This document shows positions 39,661 through 48,123 of a stretch of 64,000 nucleotides of DNA, piece by piece. This DNA comes from Saccharicrinis aurantiacus. GTDB taxonomy: Bacteria; Bacteroidota; Bacteroidia; Bacteroidales; Marinilabiliaceae. Numbering within the stretch: position 1 is the first letter of the stretch; every line of letters begins with the position of its first letter. A program made the translations under genes and the position numbers. The stretch is taken from the NCBI RefSeq assembly GCF_001660705.2, contig NZ_LYBV02000020.1, positions 62,001 through 126,000 of the forward strand. Direction: 5' to 3'. The notes below the pieces were generated by a model that ran no database searches, was not told where the DNA came from, and was given only the letters and a program-made list of their open reading frames with translations.

Positions 39661-41214
39661 TTATTTACGTGTATTGTTGTTCTTTTTTCTAAATCGTTTT
39701 CGCCACAAAAGATAACCACTCAATACGACCAAAGCACTAATTAAACCCGATAGCGGTACAATTAAAATATAAAACATACCCAATACATCTTGGAATATTC
39801 TGCCGGTGTGTATTTCGAGCGATAAGTTCCATAGCGATATTGGTGAAGCTTTTAATATCTTATCGGGCATTGGAGGAAAGGCCTTGTTATGATGCAAGGG
39901 TAGGGCGCCTTTATCGTAGTCGATCATGTACTGCGAGCCATCAGTATTGGTAATTACTCCTGTTATTTTATGATCGCCCACAGGACGACCCGAACTCTTA
40001 CCTTTATATAGTTCCGATTTTGTATAGTTATAAATATCAGGATGGGAGGGATGCCATAAATATAAACCACTGAACGATGCGATTAAATAAGCCCCATTTC
40101 CAAACGGTTCAAGTGTATTGATGCCCATAACGCTAACTGGTGGCTGCACTTCAAAAGGACGTGGTAGCCACTCGTTGGCAAACATATAATGGGTGCCTTC
40201 GGATGTTGATAGTATAAATATACCTTCTTGCGTATCATAACAAAAGTCTCTAAGCTTATCGTGCCAAGGGTTGGGCTGATCGAGGTGGGAATACCTAATG
40301 GGTTTTGTTTTGCTACTTACAATACTTATTAATAATGGCGGACGTAAAAACATGCCGGTAATAAACAGTATCAATAATGCAATATAAGTCCACCTACCTA
40401 AATAATTGTGCCACTTTAACGACCATCGATTGGTTTTAACCAGTGTAGTCACAGATTTTTTATTACGCTTCCTTTTCTTAATCCAGTTAGGAAATAAAAA
40501 GTATACAATGCCCGTAAGGGATAAAACTAATGTGATGAGGCCTAATAAATCTACAAATAGTTTGCCGGGTAGTCCCAATATTTCGCCAGAGTGAATTTGC
40601 CACGTAGTTTTGAATAGGCTGACTTCGTTTTTGTAGTTAGGCAGTTCGTGTAATTGTTGTTTGTTTAGTTCTGTGTAGATGCCTTTATCTGCTCCCTTAT
40701 AGAGATGAGATCGGGTTAAAGCAAATATGGTATCGCCTATGCTTTCAATGGCAACAAATCGCGCGTTGCGGTCTTCAGTATTCAGTTTGTGCCATGCCTG
40801 CTTTTGCTTATTGTATGTATATAGTCCAAACAGGGTAGCGGCATATAGTTGATTGGTACTGGTGTAATGTATATCAAAGATCTTTTTGTTATCTATCCCT
40901 TTAGGAAAGCCTGAGTTAAAATTGCGATAATTAATAAGGGTTGAATCGGTAAGCCATACGCCTATATTGCCGTACACCAAAATACTATCGGCATTAATAA
41001 TGAGGTTGCCTTTTAATGCTGCATTGTTCCAATTGGTGTAATTAAAACTTTTTGGTAACAAATTTCTGTTCACATCTATTGATGAGAATACATCTCGATG
41101 ATTCATGAATATACCCGTAATGCTATAATACAGTAACAGGAACGAGATGATTAAGCCCGGCCATTTATGGCATTTCTTATAAAACTTAGTGAATCTCTTA
41201 TTGAATTCTTTCAT
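39661..41214 (-). CDS. PepSY-associated inner-membrane protein
   Basis: About 517 residues with four membrane helices: one near the N-terminus (WPGLIISFLLLYYSITGIFMNHRD), two in the middle (VDLLGLITLVLSLTGIVYFLF and YIALLILFITGMFLR) and one at the end (LIVPLSGLISALVVLSGYLLW). The helix pairs with KCHKWPGL and KWHNYLGRW (His in the helix) are typical of PepSY-TM proteins, which are often linked to iron uptake or reduction. The start is set at ATG 41214 (MKEFNKRF); the upstream extension is unlikely. The substrate is unknown. Confidence 0.78.
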   Translation of the reverse strand: MKEFNKRFTKFYKKCHKWPGLIISFLLLYYSITGIFMNHRDVFSSIDVNRNLLPKSFNYTNWNNAALKGNLIINADSILVYGNIGVWLTDSTLINYRNFNSGFPKGIDNKKIFDIHYTSTNQLYAATLFGLYTYNKQKQAWHKLNTEDRNARFVAIESIGDTIFALTRSHLYKGADKGIYTELNKQQLHELPNYKNEVSLFKTTWQIHSGEILGLPGKLFVDLLGLITLVLSLTGIVYFLFPNWIKKRKRNKKSVTTLVKTNRWSLKWHNYLGRWTYIALLILFITGMFLRPPLLISIVSSKTKPIRYSHLDQPNPWHDKLRDFCYDTQEGIFILSTSEGTHYMFANEWLPRPFEVQPPVSVMGINTLEPFGNGAYLIASFSGLYLWHPSHPDIYNYTKSELYKGKSSGRPVGDHKITGVITNTDGSQYMIDYDKGALPLHHNKAFPPMPDKILKASPISLWNLSLEIHTGRIFQDVLGMFYILIVPLSGLISALVVLSGYLLWRKRFRKKNNNTRK

Positions 41215-41516
41215 TGAGCTTATTCTAAAAATATATGCCCAAAAGTACAATTGCTTTATGGAATTGTATTACTGAGTTTTATAAAAAAGCACTCTCTTAC
41301 TTAAAAGGAGTGTTTTGCATTTGTATATTTTACTTAACTTTTTTTAAGTGAAACTTAACTTTTTGTTAACTATATTTATTGTGTTGCTATTAATTAATAT
41401 CTCTAGAGACCAGATTGTATTAATACCATAGAAACGTCTATCCCTAATGCAATTGTACTTCAATGGCAATTAAATTTTATTAATCGTCTTTCTTAAAAGA
41501 CCTAAAAAATTTAGTT
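41215..41516. other. divergent promoter spacer
   Basis: A 302-bp spacer between the divergent PepSY gene and the first TonB gene. It contains a hairpin with a bulge at about 41285-41317 (aaaagcactc with gagtgtttt) and repeated acttaactttttt words. No gene is seen. Confidence 0.4.
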
Positions 41517-42185
41517 ATGGAAGTAAAAAAAGCACCCCACGCAGATTTGGAAAAACGTAAATCAATGTTTCTTCAAATAGGATTTGTTCTTGTATTAGCA
41601 TTAGTATTGGTGGCCTTTGAATGGTCGTCGTATAGTGTGAATGTTCCAGATGAATTTGAAGTGAATGGTGATGAAATAGCTGATGTTATCATCCCAATTA
41701 CATATCCTAATGATGCAACTCCGCCACCGCCGCCTCCCAAAACAATTATTGATATCATAAACTTAGTTGATGATAATACCATTATTGAGGATGATAATTT
41801 AGAATTTACTACAGAGTCTAACGAGGATATTGTGTTTGACATACCAATAATTGAAGAAACTCGCGATGACAGTATTTTTATTATAGTAGAGAAAATGCCA
41901 AGTTTCCCGGGTGGTAACAGTGCATTACGACAGTATTTAGGAGATGCCGTTCAATATCCGAGTACAGCTATTGATAATCGGATACAAGGAAAAGTATACG
42001 TTTCTTTTGTAGTAAGTAAAACCGGAGAAGTTAAAGATGTTACCCTATTAAGAGGAATTCACCCCTCTTTAGATACTGAGGCGCTTAGGGTAGTTCAATC
42101 AATGCCAAGGTGGGAACCAGGAGAACAGCGAGATAAAAAAGTAAATGTGTCTTATACTGTTCCAATAAACTTCTCATTAAGATAG
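41517..42185 (+). CDS. TonB family energy transducer (copy 1)
   Basis: A 222-residue protein with a cytoplasmic N-terminus (MEVKKAPHADLEKRKS), one membrane helix (18-35), a proline-rich link (PPPPPP near 69-75), an acidic periplasmic stretch, and a C-terminal TonB domain (FPGGNSALRQYL ... YPSTAIDNRIQGKVYVSFVV ... LDTEALRVVQSMPRWEPG ... VPINFSL). It couples the proton-driven ExbB/ExbD motor to outer-membrane receptors such as SusC. A close paralogue follows 230 bp downstream. Confidence 0.93.
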   Translation: MEVKKAPHADLEKRKSMFLQIGFVLVLALVLVAFEWSSYSVNVPDEFEVNGDEIADVIIPITYPNDATPPPPPPKTIIDIINLVDDNTIIEDDNLEFTTESNEDIVFDIPIIEETRDDSIFIIVEKMPSFPGGNSALRQYLGDAVQYPSTAIDNRIQGKVYVSFVVSKTGEVKDVTLLRGIHPSLDTEALRVVQSMPRWEPGEQRDKKVNVSYTVPINFSLR

Positions 42186-42414
42186 CTTAACATTTTTTAA
42201 GGAATTCAATATAGCCTTGTTTACCTGATGTTTGAGTCGTAAAATAGTGTATTATTAAATTCTGAATCCTTGATTTGGAAAAAATTAGGTGTCTATTGTA
42301 CTTTTTTAAATAGAAAGTTCTATTTTTATGACCTGAAATTTTTTTAGGGTAAAATAAAATTTACTAAATGAGCTGTTATAGCTTATTTATAGGCATCAAA
42401 AAACAAAATTAATT

Positions 42415-43095
42415 ATGGAAGTAAAAAAGTCGCCAAAAGCGGATCTTGAAAACAAGAAATCAGTTTTCATGCAGGTCGGTTTGGTAGTCGTTTTAGCCCT
42501 TATTCTTATTGCGTTTGAGTGGTCTACTACAGATGTAGATGCGAGTCAATTTGCAATGATGGAAGATGTAGAGGCTGAGGAAGAGATTGTTCCTATCACT
42601 AGACAGGAAGAAGTTAAACCACCACCACCACCACCACCACCAAAAGTTACTGATGTATTAAACATTGTGGATGATGATGTTGAGCTTGATGAAGAGCTTG
42701 ATATTGAAGATTCTGAGGTGGATGAGGACATGGAGATTGAGTTTGACATGGACCTAGAAGAAGAGGAGACAGAAGATGCTCCAGTATTCTTTATCGTGGA
42801 AGAGATGCCTGAATTCCCAGGTGGAGACTTAGAATTAAGAAAATATATTGCTCAATCGGTTAAGTACCCAGTAATTGCACAAGAAAACGGTATTCAAGGT
42901 CGTGTTTATGTACAATTTGTTGTAAGTACTAAAGGAGCAGTTGAGCAAGTAAAAGTTGCCCGTGGTGTTGATCCAAACCTTGACAAAGAAGCTATTCGCG
43001 TAGTTCAGTCAATGCCGAAATGGAAACCAGGTAAGCAACGTGGTAAAGCTGTAAAAGTATCTTATACTGTGCCTATTAACTTCGTGTTACAATAG
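42415..43095 (+). CDS. TonB family energy transducer (copy 2)
   Basis: A 226-residue paralogue of the preceding gene, with the same N-terminus (MEVKKSPKADLENKKS), membrane helix, proline run (PPPPPPPPK) and C-terminal TonB domain (FPGGDLELRKYI ... YPVIAQENGIQGRVYVQFVV ... LDKEAIRVVQSMPKWKPG). The middle is markedly acidic (residues about 86-122 are mostly Asp and Glu). A tandem duplication is evident. It has its own spacer and probably its own promoter, and a strong terminator follows. Confidence 0.93.
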   Translation: MEVKKSPKADLENKKSVFMQVGLVVVLALILIAFEWSTTDVDASQFAMMEDVEAEEEIVPITRQEEVKPPPPPPPPKVTDVLNIVDDDVELDEELDIEDSEVDEDMEIEFDMDLEEEETEDAPVFFIVEEMPEFPGGDLELRKYIAQSVKYPVIAQENGIQGRVYVQFVVSTKGAVEQVKVARGVDPNLDKEAIRVVQSMPKWKPGKQRGKAVKVSYTVPINFVLQ

Positions 43096-43116
43096 TAATA
43101 AGATTCACAATATTTA

Positions 43117-43147
43117 AAAGAGGTCATCCTAGGATGACCTCTTTTTT
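43117..43147 (+). terminator. terminator after tonB copy 2
   Basis: aaagaggtcatcct and aggatgacctcttt form a perfect 28-bp palindrome followed by further T. Confidence 0.85.
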
Positions 43148-43212
43148 TATGCATTTATATTAAAGTAAACCGGAAAGGTATAAACAATAGATTTTTAGTA
43201 TTTTAAAAACAC

Positions 43213-43220
43213 TATCTTTG
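43213..43220 (+). promoter_or_regulatory. -7 promoter box of hflX
   Basis: tatctttg matches TAnnTTTG, 20 bp before the ATG. A T-run at 43192-43195 lies at the -33 position. Confidence 0.5.
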
Positions 43221-43240
43221 CTGTGATTTAAAGAGATTAA

Positions 43241-44464
43241 ATGGGAAAACACATATCTACATCTCAGGAAAGAGAAAAAGTAATTTTAGTAGGGATCAAA
43301 ACCCCTGATATAACAAGTACTCAGTTAGAAGAGTATTTGGATGAATTGGCATTTTTAGCTGAAACCGCAGGTGGAATACCTGTGAAAAGATATACTCAGA
43401 ACCTAACCATGCCCGACAATAAATATTTTGTGGGAAGTGGTAAGTTGGATGAAATACTTGAAGGAGTAAAAGTGCACGAGGTAGCATCGGTAATTTTTGA
43501 TGATGAATTAACACCATCGCAACTCCGTAACTTAGAACGTGAACTTAAGGTGAGAATATTAGATAGAACAAATCTTATTCTCGACATATTCGCGAAGAAT
43601 GCAAAAACAGCAGCCGCAAAAACGCAAGTTGAGTTGGCACAATATCAATATTTATTGCCTCGATTAACGCGTATGTGGACTCACCTAGAGCGCCAACGTG
43701 GAGGTATTGGAATGCGTGGTCCTGGTGAAAAGGAGATTGAAACAGATAGACGTATTATTCGTGATAAATTAGCTAAGCTGAAGCAAGACCTTGTAAAAAT
43801 TGATAAGCAAAAATCAACACAACGTAAAAATAGAGGAAAGTTGGTTAGGGTTGCTCTGGTAGGGTATACCAATGTGGGAAAAAGTACTTTAATGAATACG
43901 CTGAGTAAGTCTGATGTACTGGCCGAAAATAAGTTATTTGCCACACTAGATACTACTGTTAGGAAAGTGGTGATTGGTAATTTACCATTTTTAGTAGCTG
44001 ATACAGTTGGTTTTATACGTAAGTTACCCCACCATTTGGTTGATTCCTTTAAATCGACATTGGATGAGGTGCGTGAAGCCGATATCTTAATTCATGTTGT
44101 TGATGTATCGCATTCTGGTTTTGAAAATCAAATTGAAATTGTAAATCAGACCCTTCGTGAGTTAGATAAAACGGAGAAGAAGATGATTATGGTATTTAAT
44201 AAAATTGATGCCTACTCCTATACAAAGAAAGAAGAGGACGATTTAACGCCAGTTACGCAAGACAATTTATCATTAGATGATTTAAAGAAAACTTGGATGG
44301 CTAAAGGTGTTGATACTGTATTTATATCGGCAAAGAATAAGGATAACTTGGATGCCTTTAAAGAAATTGCCTACAATGAGGTACGCAAAATACACACGGC
44401 TCGTTTTCCATTTAACGACTTCTTGTATCCTAATATAAATCCATTGGATTTAATAGAAGACTAG
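43241..44464 (+). CDS. hflX: GTPase HflX
   Basis: A 407-residue ribosome-associated GTPase. The N-terminal HflX domain has KYFVGSGKLDEI, DDELTPSQLRNLERELKVRI, RTNLILDIFAKNAKTAAAK and the RGGIGMRGPGEKEIETDRR signature. The GTPase domain has G1 GYTNVGKST, G3 DTVGF and G4 NKID. HflX splits stalled or stressed ribosomes. It is a single gene with its own promoter and terminator. Confidence 0.97.
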   Translation: MGKHISTSQEREKVILVGIKTPDITSTQLEEYLDELAFLAETAGGIPVKRYTQNLTMPDNKYFVGSGKLDEILEGVKVHEVASVIFDDELTPSQLRNLERELKVRILDRTNLILDIFAKNAKTAAAKTQVELAQYQYLLPRLTRMWTHLERQRGGIGMRGPGEKEIETDRRIIRDKLAKLKQDLVKIDKQKSTQRKNRGKLVRVALVGYTNVGKSTLMNTLSKSDVLAENKLFATLDTTVRKVVIGNLPFLVADTVGFIRKLPHHLVDSFKSTLDEVREADILIHVVDVSHSGFENQIEIVNQTLRELDKTEKKMIMVFNKIDAYSYTKKEEDDLTPVTQDNLSLDDLKKTWMAKGVDTVFISAKNKDNLDAFKEIAYNEVRKIHTARFPFNDFLYPNINPLDLIED

Positions 44465-44472
44465 AATATTTG

Positions 44473-44507
44473 TCTCATCCCTAAAGTTATAGGGGTGAGA
44501 TATTTTT
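44473..44507. terminator. hflX terminator
   Basis: tctcatccct pairs with aggggtgaga (one G-T) around an 8-base loop, followed by tatttttt. It lies between convergent hflX and the AraC gene. Confidence 0.82.
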
Positions 44508-44513
44508 TGCGTT

Positions 44514-45482
44514 TTAGTAAGCATCACTTTTCAACACCTCACTAGGTAATATATTAAAGGTCTTTTTAAATACGTTGGTAAAGTTTCCTATGGAAGAATA
44601 TCCCAATTTAAAGGCTACCTCCGACACGGGACTTCCTTTAAGTAAAAACTCCATTCCTGCATCCATTTTAATTCTCAGAATATTGTTATAATAGGAATCT
44701 CCCATTATAGTCTTAAAAATACGTTGGAACTTGCTCATGCTCATTCCGAGTATTTTAGACGCTTCCTCGATATTAGGAATGTTACCTATGTTGCCATAAA
44801 TATTTCCCATAAAGTTATTTAGCTTGGCTAAATCATTCGGATGAATTGATGATTTTACTTTTTGGGTATTAATATTTCTAAGCACGTCAGTAAACAGGAG
44901 ATAAATTAGTTCGATGCTTTTAATTTCCAGGTAAGGCAGTAAAATTTCATCCTTACTATCTAAATGATTTCTAATTAGAGTAGTTACCAAACTAGAAGTT
45001 GAAGTTGTGGATATATTCAGATATAGATTGTTGGTATACTTAAGGTTCTCTAATATTTGGGTAGGAAACGATATCGCCTTGTTAATCTTTTCGAACCATG
45101 ATTTGCTGAAATGTACAAATAATAGATTGCATTGTATATTGGGTAACCAGAGTTTCCGTCGGTAATTATTTCTTGTAAATATTACAGCGCCATGTTCTAA
45201 AGTGTTATCATCGGAATTAGTTTGGTTTGCAATGCGTTCAGATATATTATGAAAAAGGAAATATTCAGTAGGCTCTGTATCATTAAATCCCCATTGAATA
45301 AGTAAGGGTTGGTTTAGAATGAAATCAAAAATATATAGGTGTAAATCAACATGCAAATGATAGGTTAATATTTGGCCAGTGCCATATCGGGATTTAATGT
45401 TATGTGCGAACTCATCCGTACTATCGCACATTTTGTCTAAAAAATGACTTAAGCTATTCTCCTCATTAAAATGGAAGTTCAT
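44514..45482 (-). CDS. AraC family transcriptional regulator
   Basis: A 322-residue regulator. The C-terminal 100 residues hold both AraC helix-turn-helix motifs (NIEEASKILGMSMSKFQRIFKTIMGDSYYNNI and SPVSEVAFKLGYSSIGNFTNVFKKTFNILPSEV). The N-terminal part is a ligand/dimer domain of no specific family. It is divergent from the DUF4136 lipoprotein gene (115 bp between starts), which it may control. Confidence 0.93.
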   Translation of the reverse strand: MNFHFNEENSLSHFLDKMCDSTDEFAHNIKSRYGTGQILTYHLHVDLHLYIFDFILNQPLLIQWGFNDTEPTEYFLFHNISERIANQTNSDDNTLEHGAVIFTRNNYRRKLWLPNIQCNLLFVHFSKSWFEKINKAISFPTQILENLKYTNNLYLNISTTSTSSLVTTLIRNHLDSKDEILLPYLEIKSIELIYLLFTDVLRNINTQKVKSSIHPNDLAKLNNFMGNIYGNIGNIPNIEEASKILGMSMSKFQRIFKTIMGDSYYNNILRIKMDAGMEFLLKGSPVSEVAFKLGYSSIGNFTNVFKKTFNILPSEVLKSDAY

Positions 45483-45564
45483 ATTTATTCAGTGAAATTA
45501 TATAATGACATGATTTCATAAATATATGAACAATCTCCATAAACCTCAAGGAGGTGAAACCCCA

Positions 45565-45572
45565 TATATTTG
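45565..45572 (+). promoter_or_regulatory. -7 promoter box of the DUF4136 gene
   Basis: tatatttg matches TAnnTTTG, 24 bp before the ATG. No clear -33 TTG is seen, which would suit dependence on an activator such as the divergent AraC protein. Confidence 0.45.
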
Positions 45573-45596
45573 TAATGTAAATTAAAACGAGGAAAT

Positions 45597-46160
45597 ATGA
45601 ATACTAAAATTTTATTATTCAGTTTGCAGGTCATGATAGTAATGCTTACCTCATGTACTAGCACAAAAGTTGTATCAGATGTTAACGATACTTATGATTT
45701 TAACAAAGTTAAATCGTTTTCCTTGGCATACAATGATGAAAAAAGTAGCCAACAAACAAATGATCTAAATAAAGATCGTATTGAGAAAGCTATTATCAAA
45801 GAATTAGAGGGTAGAGGCCTTAAGTTCGTATCAGAAAATCCGGATGTAGAATTGCATTATTTTACAAAAGTTGAGTTAGAAAAAGATGTGTATGTAAGTG
45901 GATCAATGACTGGCAGTGGTTATGGTAGAGGTGCATATAGAGGTATGAATGCAATGGGGTCAAAATCCGCATCAGTAGAAACCACAACGCATGGTTTTAT
46001 AGTAGTGGAAATGATTGACGCTGAACTTGGCGATATGATATGGTACTCTTATGGAGAAAGAGAAGTGAATAGCAACTCTGTTGGAAAAAATGCAACTGAA
46101 AAGATTCAGACGGCAGTAGAAAAAATTATGGAGCCGCTTCCAATAAAGAAACTGCAGTAA
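45597..46160 (+). CDS. DUF4136 lipoprotein
   Basis: A 187-residue lipoprotein. The lipobox is LTSC at residues 17-20. The mature protein shows the DUF4136 pattern (KVVSDVNDTYDFNKVKSFSL, then NKDRIEKAIIKELEGRGL, VELHYFTKVE, IVVEMIDAELGDMIWYSYGE). It contains a Gly/Ser/Arg-rich loop (GSMTGSGYGRGAYRGMNAMG) at about 101-120. It is probably anchored in the outer membrane; the role is unknown. The divergent AraC gene may regulate it. Confidence 0.85.
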   Translation: MNTKILLFSLQVMIVMLTSCTSTKVVSDVNDTYDFNKVKSFSLAYNDEKSSQQTNDLNKDRIEKAIIKELEGRGLKFVSENPDVELHYFTKVELEKDVYVSGSMTGSGYGRGAYRGMNAMGSKSASVETTTHGFIVVEMIDAELGDMIWYSYGEREVNSNSVGKNATEKIQTAVEKIMEPLPIKKLQ

Positions 46161-46257
46161 TGTAGGTTGAATGAGCTACTCGTATCTTTTTAATTAGTGA
46201 ACAAACTATTTGTTTTTTAGTTAAAAGTATAATCGAAAACTTAAATGATAACATATA

Positions 46258-46839
46258 ATGAAATACAATATTAGAACCATATTTATTGCTTTAACTTTTG
46301 TGTTATTTGCAATAACAGAACTAAGTGCTCAACAAGATACGTCAGCTGCGCCAGTTGCTGCAAGTACACCAGGTCAGCCAGCTGCACAGCCAGCACCAGT
46401 TGCCACTACTACTTCTATTGCAAAGGGATTAGGATTATTTGTTTTTCCTGGAGAAGGGCAAACACAAGAAATGCAAGATGCCGATGAAATGTCGAGTTAT
46501 AAGTGGGCTATGGAGCAAACTGGCTATGATCCAATTAATCCGCCTCAAATACATGCTAAGGAAGCCGATACTTCATTGGATGGGTCTGCAGTAGTAGGTG
46601 GTGCAAAAGGAGCCGCAGCAGGAGCGGCAATCGGCGCAATTGCAGGTGATGCTGGTAAAGGAGCTGCTATAGGAGCCGTTGCAGGAGGTTTAGCTGGTAG
46701 AAGAGCCAGGAAGTATGGCGATCATGTTGAAAAGCAGCATAATGAACAGGAAGTAGCTGCTCAGAAAACTAAAATGTTAGATGATTTTAAAATGGCATTT
46801 TCAGCAAGTATGGAAGCTAAAGGCTATACAGTTAAGTAA
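46258..46839 (+). CDS. exported glycine-zipper protein
   Basis: A 193-residue protein with a signal peptide (ending ITELSAQ). An Ala/Pro/Gln-rich stretch (about 30-55) is followed by a middle region and a glycine-zipper membrane motif (GGAKGAAAGAAIGAIAGDAG, then KGAAIGAVAGGLAGRRARK at about 139-158) typical of YMGG/SlyB-like proteins. The C-terminus is a charged helix. It probably inserts in the outer membrane. It follows the DUF4136 gene by 97 bp. Confidence 0.75.
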   Translation: MKYNIRTIFIALTFVLFAITELSAQQDTSAAPVAASTPGQPAAQPAPVATTTSIAKGLGLFVFPGEGQTQEMQDADEMSSYKWAMEQTGYDPINPPQIHAKEADTSLDGSAVVGGAKGAAAGAAIGAIAGDAGKGAAIGAVAGGLAGRRARKYGDHVEKQHNEQEVAAQKTKMLDDFKMAFSASMEAKGYTVK

Positions 46840-46870
46840 TATTTCAGTCCTTACATAAAGGGTATAAAAT

Positions 46871-46905
46871 AAGAAAGGCTCACATAATTGTGAGCCTTTC
46901 TTATT
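46871..46905. terminator. bidirectional terminator
   Basis: aagaaaggctcac and gtgagcctttctt form a perfect 13-bp stem around ataatt, between the convergent glycine-zipper and asd genes. Confidence 0.9.
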
Positions 46906-46924
46906 TTATTATTCTGAGATAGGT

Positions 46925-47935
46925 TTACTTTACTAAACCTTCTTTAATCATATATTCCGCAATTTGAACAGCATTTAATGCAGCCCCTTTTTTAATTTGA
47001 TCAGCTACACACCAAAATGCAATACCATTCGGGTTTGAGATATCTTTACGGATACGACCCACAAAAACATCATCACTTCCTGCTAAATGAAGCGGTAATG
47101 GATATTCGTTTTCCTCTGGTTTATCCATAACAGTGATACCTTCTGTTTTTTCACATTCAGCTTTAAAAGCTTCAGGAGTAACAGGCGCTTCTGTTTCGGC
47201 CCAAATAGCTTCAGAATGCGCGCGCATTACTGGTACACGAACTGTTGTAGCACTTACTTCAATATCCGAATGCATAATTTTTTTCGTTTCATTATACATT
47301 TTCATTTCCTCTTTTGTATATCCATTATCGGTAAATACATCCACATGAGGAATTACATTGAATAGCAACTGGTGGGCAAATTTGTCAATAGTTAAATCAT
47401 TACCAGCTGCAAAATCTTTTACTTGCTGCAATAATTCTTCCATCCCTGATGCACCTGCACCACTAGCCGACTGGTATGATGAAATATGAACTCGTTTGAT
47501 ATGAGATAAGTTCTCTAATGCTTTTAGAGCAACCACCATTTGGATAGTTGTACAATTGGGGTTTGCAATAATATTACGCGGACGATCCTTGCAATCTTCA
47601 GCATTTACTTCAGGTACAACCAATGGCACATCAGCGTCCATTCTAAATGCACTTGAGTTATCAATCATAACTGCTCCGTGCTTTGTAATGGTATCTGCAT
47701 AATCCTTTGAAATACCACCTCCTGCTGAAGTTAAAGCAATATCAATGTCTTTAAAATCATCATTGTGCTGTAATTCTTTCACAGTAATTTGTTTGCCCTT
47801 AAATGTATAAACGTTTCCTGCACTTCGTGCTGATCCAAAAAGAACCAGTTCGTCTAACGGAAAATTACGCTCTTCCAACACCTTCAAAAATTCTTGTCCT
47901 ACTGCGCCACTCGCACCAACTACTGCTACTTTCAT
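46925..47935 (-). CDS. asd: aspartate-semialdehyde dehydrogenase
   Basis: A 336-residue enzyme that reduces aspartyl phosphate to aspartate semialdehyde for lysine, methionine and threonine synthesis. Features: NADP motif [20 protein letters not shown] (3-22), [34 protein letters not shown], the catalytic Cys in [27 protein letters not shown] and the active-site His in RAHSEAIW. It stands alone. Confidence 0.96.
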   Translation of the reverse strand: MKVAVVGASGAVGQEFLKVLEERNFPLDELVLFGSARSAGNVYTFKGKQITVKELQHNDDFKDIDIALTSAGGGISKDYADTITKHGAVMIDNSSAFRMDADVPLVVPEVNAEDCKDRPRNIIANPNCTTIQMVVALKALENLSHIKRVHISSYQSASGAGASGMEELLQQVKDFAAGNDLTIDKFAHQLLFNVIPHVDVFTDNGYTKEEMKMYNETKKIMHSDIEVSATTVRVPVMRAHSEAIWAETEAPVTPEAFKAECEKTEGITVMDKPEENEYPLPLHLAGSDDVFVGRIRKDISNPNGIAFWCVADQIKKGAALNAVQIAEYMIKEGLVK

Positions 47936-48123
47936 TTTCTGACTACATCTTTTTTAAGTTGAATTATTAAGTATAATCTTTTGATTATTAATCAATATCA
48001 ACTATTTTAAATTATTAATTGATTTTTGTTGTGATTATAAAATGGGAATAAACTCATTTTATGTTGGTGATGATGATGATATTTATCATGCAAAAATAAC
48101 TATTTTACCTTAAACCTAAACCT

